DNA of 64,000 bases from Nitrogeniibacter aestuarii (GTDB lineage Bacteria; Pseudomonadota; Gammaproteobacteria; Burkholderiales; Rhodocyclaceae), in assembly GCF_017309585.1 (NCBI RefSeq), contig NZ_CP071321.1, positions 3,864,001 through 3,928,000 on the forward strand, given 5' to 3'. The stretch's first letter is position 1. Every line of letters starts with the position of its first letter. The notes beneath the pieces were generated by a model. The model made no database searches. It was not told the DNA's origin and worked only from the letters and a program-made list of their open reading frames with translations. The position numbers and the translations under genes were made by a program. Below, one piece after another: positions 8,788 to 15,650 of the stretch.

Positions 8788-9512
8788 GCCCGGACGTTCT
8801 GGCCGCCTGGGTGGCACCTGACGGCCGGATCGGGCTGGCCGGCGCCCTGCTGCTGGGGCTGTCCATGGGCCTGACGGCGTGCACGGTCACGTGCCTGCCC
8901 TTCATGGGCACCTGGGCGCTCGGTCGTGCCGGCAGCCGTCGGGAGACCTGGCGCCATACCGCCGCCTTCATTCTCGGGCGTGTCATGGCCTATGCCGCGC
9001 TAGGGGCGGTGGCCGGTCAGATGGGGCAATGGTTGCTGACGGCGCCGCAGGGCCGTCCGGGGATGCTGGCCCTCGGCGTGGCCAGCACGCTGGCGGGTCT
9101 GTGGTTGATGGCCTCGGGCGCGCCCACCGGCCCGACAGCGCCGGCATCCGGCGACACGCGGCCGGTCACTTATCATCCGGCGCGTGCCGGCGCCGTGTCC
9201 ACGTGCACCCGCCATCGCCTCAGCGCCACACCGCCGCTGCTCATGGGCGCCGCCATGAGCCTGACGCCGTGCGCGCCGCTGGGGTGGCTGATCGGGGTGT
9301 GCGCCAGCTCGGGCAGCCTGGCGCAGGGGTTGGGTCACGGGCTGGCCTTCGGCATCGGCGCCGGGGTAACACCGCTGATCCTGCTGGTGCCGGCCTTCGG
9401 CCTGCTGGGGCGGCGAATGGTGGATGATCGTGCCTGGCTGGGGTTCTGGCTGCGCCTGGCCGCTGGCGGCGTGCTGATCTTTCTGGGCACCCAGCGGCTG
9501 TTCTCGGCGTAG
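8784..9512 (+). CDS. DsbD/CcdA-like (TauE/SafE-type) inner-membrane protein
   Basis: A polytopic membrane protein of 242 residues starting at a GTG that overlaps the previous stop (GTGA). Two internally similar halves are visible. Each has a signature at a helix start: GLSMGLTACTVTCLPFMGTWALGR in the first (ACTVTC pair of cysteines) and MGAAMSLTPCAPLGWLIG in the second. This is the layout of the DsbD-like transmembrane (DsbD_2) family, also annotated as sulfite exporter TauE/SafE family and often found beside copper or cytochrome-oxidase assembly genes. It may pass thiol reductant or copper across the membrane as the last gene of the module. Confidence 0.7.
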   Translation: MSPDVLAAWVAPDGRIGLAGALLLGLSMGLTACTVTCLPFMGTWALGRAGSRRETWRHTAAFILGRVMAYAALGAVAGQMGQWLLTAPQGRPGMLALGVASTLAGLWLMASGAPTGPTAPASGDTRPVTYHPARAGAVSTCTRHRLSATPPLLMGAAMSLTPCAPLGWLIGVCASSGSLAQGLGHGLAFGIGAGVTPLILLVPAFGLLGRRMVDDRAWLGFWLRLAAGGVLIFLGTQRLFSA

Positions 9513-9528
9513 CGCGTCGGCGCGATGC

Positions 9529-9972
9529 TCAGGCGTGCCCGGGGCGACGCAGCATGTCGTCCCGCAAGGCCACCATGAAACGATGTGCCGTGGCACGGCG
9601 ATCCGCCAACGCAGCCGTGTCTTTCGACGGGTCGAGAAACGGCGAAAACGCCACCAGCTGATTGGGGTCGATCGCCTCGGGCGGCACGAAGGCCATGGCC
9701 CAGGTCGCAAACTCGCGCACCGCAATCTTCGACTCGTAAAGCAGGTGATTCTGGCTGTTGCGCGGGTCGCGAACGATGTCCTCGTACAAGGCGCCGACAC
9801 GAGGTTCGTCCCCTTCGAGCACCTGCATGAAGGTCTCGCCGTGATAGACCAGCAAGCCGGTGATGCCTTCGCGCTTGTTTCGCCGACGCGAAACCTCGAG
9901 CAAGGCCAGCAGATCGTCTGCCGCCATGGCCCGGGTGGCGCGGCTGATATACACCAGTTGAATCAGTTCCAT
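9529..9972 (-). CDS. BLUF-domain blue-light photoreceptor, single domain
   Basis: A protein of 147 residues that is essentially one BLUF domain (blue-light sensing using FAD). The three residues that form the flavin hydrogen-bond switch are present at canonical spacing: Tyr8 in LVYISRAT, Asn32 in RRRNKREGITGLL and Gln50 in FMQVLEGD, equal to Y21/N45/Q63 of AppA with a constant offset of 13. Trp and Met of FATWAMAF sit in the fifth strand. No effector domain is attached, so output must go through a partner protein. The ATG at 9972 is chosen because family members start at MxxxQLxYxS. It converges with the SafE-like gene, with 16 bp between stops. Confidence 0.9.
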   Translation of the reverse strand: MELIQLVYISRATRAMAADDLLALLEVSRRRNKREGITGLLVYHGETFMQVLEGDEPRVGALYEDIVRDPRNSQNHLLYESKIAVREFATWAMAFVPPEAIDPNQLVAFSPFLDPSKDTAALADRRATAHRFMVALRDDMLRRPGHA

Positions 9973-10073
9973 GGTTCGCCCTGCCTGTCCAGCCATCGAC
10001 CAACGGCACCGACAGCGCGACCCATCGTCGCAGCGCCGGCCTGAAACGCTGCTTTCAGTCTAGATTCTCGGAG

Positions 10074-10262
10074 ATGCTCTCCCCAAGTACTGTGCGCATC
10101 GTCCTGCTGTGCGCCACGATCACCGTCATCGTCGTCTTCGCGCCCTGGCTGGCTGCGCAGACCGACCCTGCCGAGCCCGGCCTGTTCAACCAGCTGTGCA
10201 CTTCGCTGGGGATCATCGACGCGCCGCCCGAGCCCGCGCCACCCGCTCATATGCATCACTGA
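10074..10262 (+). CDS. Tiny secreted protein with His-rich tail, DUF2946-like in miniature
   Basis: A 62-residue protein: one hydrophobic N-terminal segment (RIVLLCATITVIVVFAPWLAAQ), then NQLCTSLGIIDAP and a proline-rich tail ending AHMHH. The QLCTSLGI motif parallels ELCTGQGI in the DUF2946-like protein at 4312-4698, here without the later CxxC. The terminal His-Met-His-His could bind copper. It lies 74 bp upstream of dsbB on the same strand. Its function is unknown. Coding is supported by the signal-like segment and the shared motif rather than by homology to a characterised protein. Confidence 0.5.
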   Translation: MLSPSTVRIVLLCATITVIVVFAPWLAAQTDPAEPGLFNQLCTSLGIIDAPPEPAPPAHMHH

Positions 10263-10336
10263 GGCCAGTCAAAGCAACACGGTCGAAAAACACCTGCTGC
10301 TAGAATCGAGCCTTCCCGTTTCCGCTTCTGTCCATC

Positions 10337-10843
10337 ATGCTGCTCGACCTGCTCCGCCGTCCCCGCCTGCCCTTTGCGGTCCTCACCGTTGTGGTTTTCG
10401 GCCTCCTGGGTTACGGCCTCTATCTTCAGCATGTGGTCGGGCTCGTGCCCTGCCCCATGTGCATCATGCAGCGTTACGCCTTTGTCGTGGTCGGTCTGCT
10501 GGGCGCACTGGCGGCGGCCCACGGTAGCCGTGGGACAGGTCGCAAGGTCTGGGGTGCCCTGATCGGCGGTGTCGCCGTGGCCGGCATCGGCGTGGCCGCA
10601 CGCCAGAGCTGGATTCAGCGCTTCCCGCCCGAAATTCCCGAATGCGGTCCGGGGCTGGAATACCTGATGGAGAGTTTTCCGCTGACCGAACTGCTGCCGA
10701 TGATTTTCCAGGGCGAAGGGGAATGCACGGCCATCGACTGGAGCTTTCTCGGTCTGTCGATCGCCAACTGGTCCTTCGTGTGCTTTGCAGCGGTGATCAT
10801 TTTCTCGCTGTGCATCATTTTTGGGCGCACGCACCAGAAGTAA
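10337..10843 (+). CDS. dsbB: Disulfide bond formation protein DsbB
   Basis: An inner-membrane protein of 168 residues with four membrane helices that reoxidises periplasmic DsbA and passes electrons to quinone. The first redox pair is in LVPCPMCIMQRYAF (C39 and C42); the second periplasmic loop has cysteines in EIPECGPG and EGECTAIDW. The quinone-contacting arginine follows the first pair (QRY). The length is as expected. An intrinsic terminator follows at 10917-10943. The 3' untranslated part of its mRNA overlaps the NtrC-like sites of the nirB promoter. Confidence 0.93.
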   Translation: MLLDLLRRPRLPFAVLTVVVFGLLGYGLYLQHVVGLVPCPMCIMQRYAFVVVGLLGALAAAHGSRGTGRKVWGALIGGVAVAGIGVAARQSWIQRFPPEIPECGPGLEYLMESFPLTELLPMIFQGEGECTAIDWSFLGLSIANWSFVCFAAVIIFSLCIIFGRTHQK

Positions 10844-10847
10844 TCAA

Positions 10848-10884
10848 TGCGCACCAAAGGTGCATCTTGCACCACGGCAGTGCA
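10848..10884 (+). promoter_or_regulatory. Two tandem NtrC-like binding sites upstream of nirB
   Basis: The stretch 10848-10864 (TGCGCACCAAAGGTGCA) matches the NtrC consensus at 9 of 12 positions, with a perfect right half. The stretch 10868-10884 (TGCACCACGGCAGTGCA) matches at 11 of 12. Centres are 20 bp apart, as at nasA. The first begins 5 nt after the dsbB stop codon. They lie about 90-125 bp upstream of the predicted nirB start. Confidence 0.75.
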
Positions 10885-10916
10885 AAAAACCGCTGCCCTC
10901 ATCTGTTCTACCCCTC

Positions 10917-10943
10917 AAAAGCCCCGAAAATCGGGGCTTTTTT
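10917..10943 (+). terminator. Rho-independent terminator after dsbB
   Basis: A 7-bp GC stem (GCCCCGA/TCGGGGC) with an AAA loop, preceded by AAAA and followed by a run of six to seven T. It lies between the NtrC-like sites and the sigma54 promoter, so it ends dsbB transcription and is not part of the nirB transcript. Confidence 0.88.
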
Positions 10944-10946
10944 ACG

Positions 10947-10963
10947 TGGCACACCGCTTGCTA
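10947..10963 (+). promoter_or_regulatory. Sigma54 (-24/-12) promoter of the nirB operon
   Basis: TGGCACACCGCTTGCTA matches TGGCACG-N4-TTGCW with one difference. GG (10948-10949) and GC (10960-10961) are 12 bp apart. The expected transcription start is near 10973, giving a leader of about 125 nt before nirB. Confidence 0.83.
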
Positions 10964-10977
10964 AGAGTTTCACCGTG

Positions 10978-11060
10978 CAGCGCACAAACGCGCTGGTCTG
11001 AAATTGAAAGGCATCAGGCACCCGGTTAACGGCGATCGGCTGCGATTCGAAATCACGAAT
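10978..11060 (+). promoter_or_regulatory. Leader RNA of nirB with two hexaloop hairpins, possible NasR target
   Basis: Within the predicted nirB leader, a hairpin at 10978-10995 has a perfect 6-bp stem (CAGCGC/GCGCTG) and a six-base loop ACAAAC. A second at 11045-11060 has a 5-bp stem (ATTCG/CGAAT) and a six-base loop AAATCA. ANTAR antiterminators such as NasR bind paired hexaloops. The loops here start with A but lack G at loop position 4, and no U-tract terminator follows. The assignment is therefore weak. Confidence 0.3.
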
Positions 11061-11097
11061 GGTTTCGAGTGCCAACTTCACATGCAAGGATTGAACG

Positions 11098-13539
11098 ATG
11101 AGCAAGCTGAAGCTGGTGATGGTCGGGAACGGGATGGCCGGTGTGCGCACCCTGGAAGAACTGATCAAGATCGCCCCCGGGATGTACGACATCACGGTGT
11201 TCGGGGCCGAACCGCACCCCAACTACAACCGCATCCTGCTCTCGCCGGTGCTGGCGGGCGAAATGACCATCCAGGACATCATTCTGAATGACCTGGACTG
11301 GTACAAGGACAACGATATCGATCTGCGCCTGAACAACAAGGTGGTCAAGATCGATCGCAAGGGCCGCAAGGTGGTGGCCGAGAACGGTGACGAGGTTGAA
11401 TACGACCGCCTGCTGCTGGCCACCGGCTCGAACCCCTTCATGCTGCCGATCCCCGGCGCCGACCTGCCGGGCGTGATCGCCTATCGCGACATCGCCGACA
11501 CCGACGCCATGATCGACGCGGCCGCCAACCACAAGCACGCTGTCGTGATCGGTGCCGGCCTGCTGGGTCTGGAAGCGGCCAACGGCCTGGCCCTGCGCGG
11601 CATGGACGTGACCGTGGTGCACATCTCCGACTGGATCATGGAGCGCCAGCTCGATGAAGTGGCCGCGAAGATGCTGCAGAAGTCGCTCGAAGAGAAGGGC
11701 CTCAAGTTCAAGCTGCCTGCCTTCACCGCCGAGTTGCAGAAGGGCGAGGACGGGCGCGTTTCCAAGGTGGTCTTCAAGGACGGCTCGTCCATCCCGGCCG
11801 ACCTGGTGGTGATGGCCGCCGGTATCCGCCCGAACACCGCGCTGGCCGAATCGGCCGGCATCCACTGCGATCGCGGCATCGTGGTGAACGATACGCTGCA
11901 GACCTACGACCCGCGCGTGTATGCCGTGGGTGAGTGCGCCAACCACCGCGGCATCGCCTACGGTCTGGTGGCGCCACTGTTCGAGCAGGCCAAGGTGTGT
12001 GCGAACCACCTGGCCATGTACGGCATCGGCCGCTATGAAGGCTCGGTCACCTCCACCAAGCTCAAGGTCACCGGCATCGACGTGTTCTCTGCCGGCAATT
12101 TCAGCGGCGGCGAAGGCACCGAAGACATCGTGCTGCACGATCCGGGTGCGGGCGTGTACAAGCGCGTGGTGCTCAAGGACGACAAGCTGGTCGGCGCCGT
12201 GATGTACGGCGACACCAAGGACGGCGCCTGGTACTTCCAGATGCTCAAGGACGAGCAGGACATCTCCGAGTTGCGCGACCACTTGCTGTTCGGCAACAGC
12301 CACCTGGGCGACGCCGGCCACAAGGGCCAGAACTCGGCCTCCGCCATGCCCGACGAAGCCGAAGTGTGCGGCTGCAACGGTGTGTGCAAGGGCGACATCG
12401 TCAAGGCCATCAAGGCCAACGGCCTCTTTTCGCTCGACGAGGTGCGCAAGCACACCAAGGCCTCCAGTTCCTGCGGCTCCTGCACCGGACTGGTTGAGCA
12501 GATCCTGGCCTCCACCATTGGCGGCGCCTACACCCCGGCCGATTCCAACAACAAGGCGGTATGCGGCTGTACCGACTATTCGCACGGCGAAGTGCGTGCT
12601 GCCATCCGCGAGAACAAGCTGCTGTCCGCCCAGGCCGCCATGGACTTCATGCAGTGGAAGACCCCCAACGGCTGTTCGTCCTGCCGTCCGGCGCTCAACT
12701 ACTACGTGATCTCCACCTGGCCCCATGAAGGCACGGACGATCCGCAGAGCCGCTTCATCAACGAGCGCGCCCACGCCAACATCCAGAAGGACGGCACCTA
12801 CTCGGTGGTGCCCCGCATGCTCGGCGGCCTGACCACGCCGGACGAACTGCGCGCCATCGCCGATGCGGCCGACAAGTACCAGGTGCCGACCGTGAAGGTC
12901 ACCGGCGGTCAGCGCATCGACCTGCTGGGCGTGAAGAAAGCCGATCTGCCGCTGATCTGGCACGACCTCAACAAGGCCGGCATGGTCTCCGGCCACGCCT
13001 ATGGCAAGTCCATCCGCACGGTCAAAACCTGCGTCGGCGCCGAGCACTGCCGCTTCGGCACCCAGAAGTCCATGGAAATGGGCGTCAAGCTCGAGAAGAT
13101 GCTGTTCGGCATGTGGAGCCCCCACAAGGTCAAGCTGGCCGTGTCCGGCTGCCCGCGCAACTGTGCCGAGGCCGGCATCAAGGACGTGGGCGTGATCGGC
13201 GTCGATTCCGGCTACGAGCTGTATGTGGCCGGCAACGGCGGCATCAAGACGGAAGTGGCGCAGTTCTTCTGCAAGGCCAAGACCGATGAAGAGGTGAAGG
13301 AAATCTCAGGCGCCTTCCTGCAGCTGTACCGCGAAGAGGGTTACTACCTGGAGCGCACCGTGCATTACGTGGAGCGCGTGGGCCTCGACTACGTGAAGTC
13401 GAAGGTGCTCGAGGATGCCGAGAACCGCAAGGCCCTGTACGAGCGCCTGCTGTTCGCCCTTCAGGGCTACAACGACCCGTGGGCCGACCGTGCCGAGAAG
13501 CCCGAGCTGCGCGCCGCGTTTGAAGATTTCGCCGTCTGA
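11098..13539 (+). CDS. nirB: Nitrite reductase [NAD(P)H], large subunit
   Basis: A cytoplasmic siroheme enzyme of 813 residues that reduces nitrite to ammonium with NAD(P)H. Visible in order: FAD-binding GNGMAGVRTLEEL at the N-terminus; the NAD-binding GAGLLGLEAANGL segment near residue 145; two BFD-like [2Fe-2S] segments (CGCNGVCKGDIV with SSCGSCTG, and CGCTDYSHGEV with GCSSCRP); the sulfite/nitrite reductase half domains; and the siroheme/[4Fe-4S] ligands TCVGAEHC and SGCPRNC. The start follows AAGGATTG and is the normal family start. nirD follows 20 nt after the stop. Transcription is predicted to come from the sigma54 promoter at 10947. Confidence 0.96.
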   Translation: MSKLKLVMVGNGMAGVRTLEELIKIAPGMYDITVFGAEPHPNYNRILLSPVLAGEMTIQDIILNDLDWYKDNDIDLRLNNKVVKIDRKGRKVVAENGDEVEYDRLLLATGSNPFMLPIPGADLPGVIAYRDIADTDAMIDAAANHKHAVVIGAGLLGLEAANGLALRGMDVTVVHISDWIMERQLDEVAAKMLQKSLEEKGLKFKLPAFTAELQKGEDGRVSKVVFKDGSSIPADLVVMAAGIRPNTALAESAGIHCDRGIVVNDTLQTYDPRVYAVGECANHRGIAYGLVAPLFEQAKVCANHLAMYGIGRYEGSVTSTKLKVTGIDVFSAGNFSGGEGTEDIVLHDPGAGVYKRVVLKDDKLVGAVMYGDTKDGAWYFQMLKDEQDISELRDHLLFGNSHLGDAGHKGQNSASAMPDEAEVCGCNGVCKGDIVKAIKANGLFSLDEVRKHTKASSSCGSCTGLVEQILASTIGGAYTPADSNNKAVCGCTDYSHGEVRAAIRENKLLSAQAAMDFMQWKTPNGCSSCRPALNYYVISTWPHEGTDDPQSRFINERAHANIQKDGTYSVVPRMLGGLTTPDELRAIADAADKYQVPTVKVTGGQRIDLLGVKKADLPLIWHDLNKAGMVSGHAYGKSIRTVKTCVGAEHCRFGTQKSMEMGVKLEKMLFGMWSPHKVKLAVSGCPRNCAEAGIKDVGVIGVDSGYELYVAGNGGIKTEVAQFFCKAKTDEEVKEISGAFLQLYREEGYYLERTVHYVERVGLDYVKSKVLEDAENRKALYERLLFALQGYNDPWADRAEKPELRAAFEDFAV

Positions 13540-13559
13540 TTGCCAAGGAATTGAAGACC

Positions 13560-13889
13560 ATGAGTACCACCATCGACAACGCCACCTGGCACCAGATCTG
13601 CGCGCTGACCGACATTCCCGTGCTCGGCTCGCGCGTGGTCAGGACCGAGGCCCACGGCGACATCGCGATCTTCCGCAACCGCGAGGATGAAGTGTTTGCC
13701 ATGCATGACAAGTGCCCGCACAAGGGCGGGCCGCTGTCCCAGGGCATCGTCTCCGGTCGCACCGTGATCTGCCCGCTGCACAACTGGAAGATCCAGATGG
13801 AAAACGGCGAAGCCGTGGCGCCGGACGTGGGTTGCACCAAACCGTTTGCCGTCAAGATCGAAGACGGCAACGTGCTGCTGCAAACCTAA
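13560..13889 (+). CDS. nirD: Nitrite reductase small subunit, Rieske-type
   Basis: A protein of 109 residues forming a Rieske [2Fe-2S] fold. The two cluster-binding motifs are present: C-P-H-K-G-G-P-L and C-P-L-H-N-W. It pairs with NirB to form the assimilatory NAD(P)H nitrite reductase. The ATG at 13560 follows the Shine-Dalgarno-like AAGGAATTGAAG and is preferred over the TTG at 13551. It sits 20 nt after nirB in the same operon, before the transporter gene. Confidence 0.93.
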   Translation: MSTTIDNATWHQICALTDIPVLGSRVVRTEAHGDIAIFRNREDEVFAMHDKCPHKGGPLSQGIVSGRTVICPLHNWKIQMENGEAVAPDVGCTKPFAVKIEDGNVLLQT

Positions 13890-13899
13890 GACCACACAC

Positions 13900-13954
13900 A
13901 AGCCCCACCACAAGACCACAGCTGGCGCCGCCGACGCGGTGCCGGCAGGGGCTT
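13900..13954 (+). other. Long nested hairpin between nirD and narK
   Basis: An outer 7-bp stem AAGCCCC/GGGGCTT (13900-13906 with 13948-13954) encloses an inner stem GGCGCCGC/GCGGTGCC with a CGAC loop (13924-13943, one mismatch). No T-run follows, so it is not a classic terminator. Within an operon it could stabilise the nirBD part of the mRNA or act as a processing site (inference). Confidence 0.5.
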
Positions 13955-14014
13955 CGTACGCCTGAGCAAGACGCTGAGGCAGAGAGCAAATCTTTTATAT
14001 TCAAGAGGTTCCCC

Positions 14015-15481
14015 ATGAGCCAGGAAAAATTCAATCTCCTGTCCTTTACCGGCAAGATGAAAATCCTCCACCTGTCGTGGATGGTCTTTTTCATCACCTT
14101 CTTCGTGTGGTTCAACCACGCGCCGCTGCTCGGTGCCATCGCCGCGTCCCTCGGGCTTGAGAAAGCCCAGGTCAAGACGCTGCTGATCCTCAACGTGGCG
14201 CTGACGATTCCCGCGCGGATCCTCATCGGCATGCTCACCGACAAATACGGCCCGCGCATCACCTATGCGGCGTTGCTGTTCGTCTCGAGCATCCCGTGTT
14301 TCATGTTCGCCATGGCCGACGACTTCGCCCAGGCCGCCATCGCCCGTTTCATGATGGGTTTCATCGGCGCCGGCTTCGTGGTCGGTATCCGCATGGTGAG
14401 CGAGTGGTTCCCGGCCAATGAGCTGGGCACCGCTGAGGGCATCTACGGCGGCTGGGGCAACTTCGGCTCCGCCGCCGCGGCCATGCTGCTGCCGACCATC
14501 GCGCTGCTGTTCGGTGGTGACGACGGCTGGCGCTACGCCATCGGCGTGACGGGCGCCCTGTCGCTGGTGTTCTCGTTCATCTGGTATCTGAACGTCTCCG
14601 ACACCCCGAAGGGTTCGACCTACTTCAAGCCCAAGAAGAGCGGCGGCATGGAGGTGACCAGCAAAGGCGATTTCTACTTCCTGCTGCTCATGAAGATCCC
14701 GATGTACGCGGCCCTGGCCGTCCTTACCTGGAAGCTCTCTCCGGCCGGCGTGACGCTCATTTCCGAAGCGGCGGCCAACGGCATCTACATCGCCCTGATC
14801 GCCATCTTCATCTACGACTGCTACGGCGCGTGGCGGGTCAACCAGGAGATCTTCCACACCCCCGTGCCCGAGATGCATCGCTACAAGTTCAAGCAGGTGG
14901 CCGTGCTCAACGTGCTGTATTTCGCCACCTTCGGCTCCGAACTGGCCGTGGTTTCCATGCTGCCGCTGTTCTTCTCCGAAACCTTCGGTCTGGACCCGGT
15001 CAAGGCCGGTCTTGTGGCCTCGGCCTACGCCTTCATGAACCTGATGTCGCGCCCGGGAGGCGGCTGGATCTCCGACCGTTTCGGTCGCAAGAAGACGCTG
15101 CTGATTCTCACGGCCGGTCTGGCCGGCGGTTACGCCCTGATGGCCATGACCAACGCCAGCTGGCCGCTGTGGGTGGCCGTGGTCGTCGCCATGGCCTGCT
15201 CGTTCTTCGTGCAGGCCGGGGAAGGCGCCGTGTTCGCCGCCGTGCCGCTGATCAAGCGCCGCCTGACCGGGCAGATCGCCGGCATGACCGGGGCCTATGG
15301 CAACGTGGGCGCCGTGATCTACCTGACCGTGCTGTCGATGGTCAGCTACCAGGCCTTCTTCCTGGTGATTGCGGCCACCGCCGTGGTGGGCTTCATCGCC
15401 CTGCTGGCCATGGAAGAACCCAAGGGGCACATGGCCGAAATCAAGGATGACGGCACCGTCGAACTGATCAATGTAGGTTGA
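14015..15481 (+). CDS. narK: Nitrate/nitrite MFS transporter, NarK/NNP family
   Basis: An inner-membrane transporter of 488 residues with twelve predicted helices. It belongs to the nitrate/nitrite porter family: the first helix region HLSWMVFFITFFVWFNHAP, the ARILIGMLTDKYGPR loop, the GWGNFGSAAAAMLLP nitrate-signature helix and the second signature near GAYGNVGAVIYL. The loop after helix 6 is enlarged. It imports nitrate (or exchanges nitrite) for the assimilatory enzymes. The start follows AGAGGTTCCCC. It is placed between nirD and a kinase/phosphatase fusion, an order related to that of some Pseudomonas nitrate loci. Confidence 0.9.
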   Translation: MSQEKFNLLSFTGKMKILHLSWMVFFITFFVWFNHAPLLGAIAASLGLEKAQVKTLLILNVALTIPARILIGMLTDKYGPRITYAALLFVSSIPCFMFAMADDFAQAAIARFMMGFIGAGFVVGIRMVSEWFPANELGTAEGIYGGWGNFGSAAAAMLLPTIALLFGGDDGWRYAIGVTGALSLVFSFIWYLNVSDTPKGSTYFKPKKSGGMEVTSKGDFYFLLLMKIPMYAALAVLTWKLSPAGVTLISEAAANGIYIALIAIFIYDCYGAWRVNQEIFHTPVPEMHRYKFKQVAVLNVLYFATFGSELAVVSMLPLFFSETFGLDPVKAGLVASAYAFMNLMSRPGGGWISDRFGRKKTLLILTAGLAGGYALMAMTNASWPLWVAVVVAMACSFFVQAGEGAVFAAVPLIKRRLTGQIAGMTGAYGNVGAVIYLTVLSMVSYQAFFLVIAATAVVGFIALLAMEEPKGHMAEIKDDGTVELINVG

Positions 15482-15650
15482 GGGAGGGCGCGCGTCCGCC
15501 GAGCCCCGGCCCGGTCTCCTCCACCGGGGCACGGCATCACGCGCGATGACAAGGCAAGGGCGGCCCTCGGGTCGCCCGCGCCATTTCCGGGGGCACGACC
15601 ACGGGGTTATGCTTGCCCCGTCAGCATCCCACCATCATGGACACACACCC

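Noticed and set aside
10917..10943. Terminator before nirB as a NasR-controlled attenuator
   Set aside because: It is upstream of the nirB sigma54 promoter and is explained as the dsbB terminator.
11053..13125. Long antisense frame across nirB
   Set aside because: It has Val/Gly/His-biased composition of a shadow frame and overlaps a certain gene.
15503..15530. GCCCCGG/CCGGGGC stem after narK as a terminator
   Set aside because: The stem is strong but the loop is 14 nt and no T-run follows; I do not call it a terminator.
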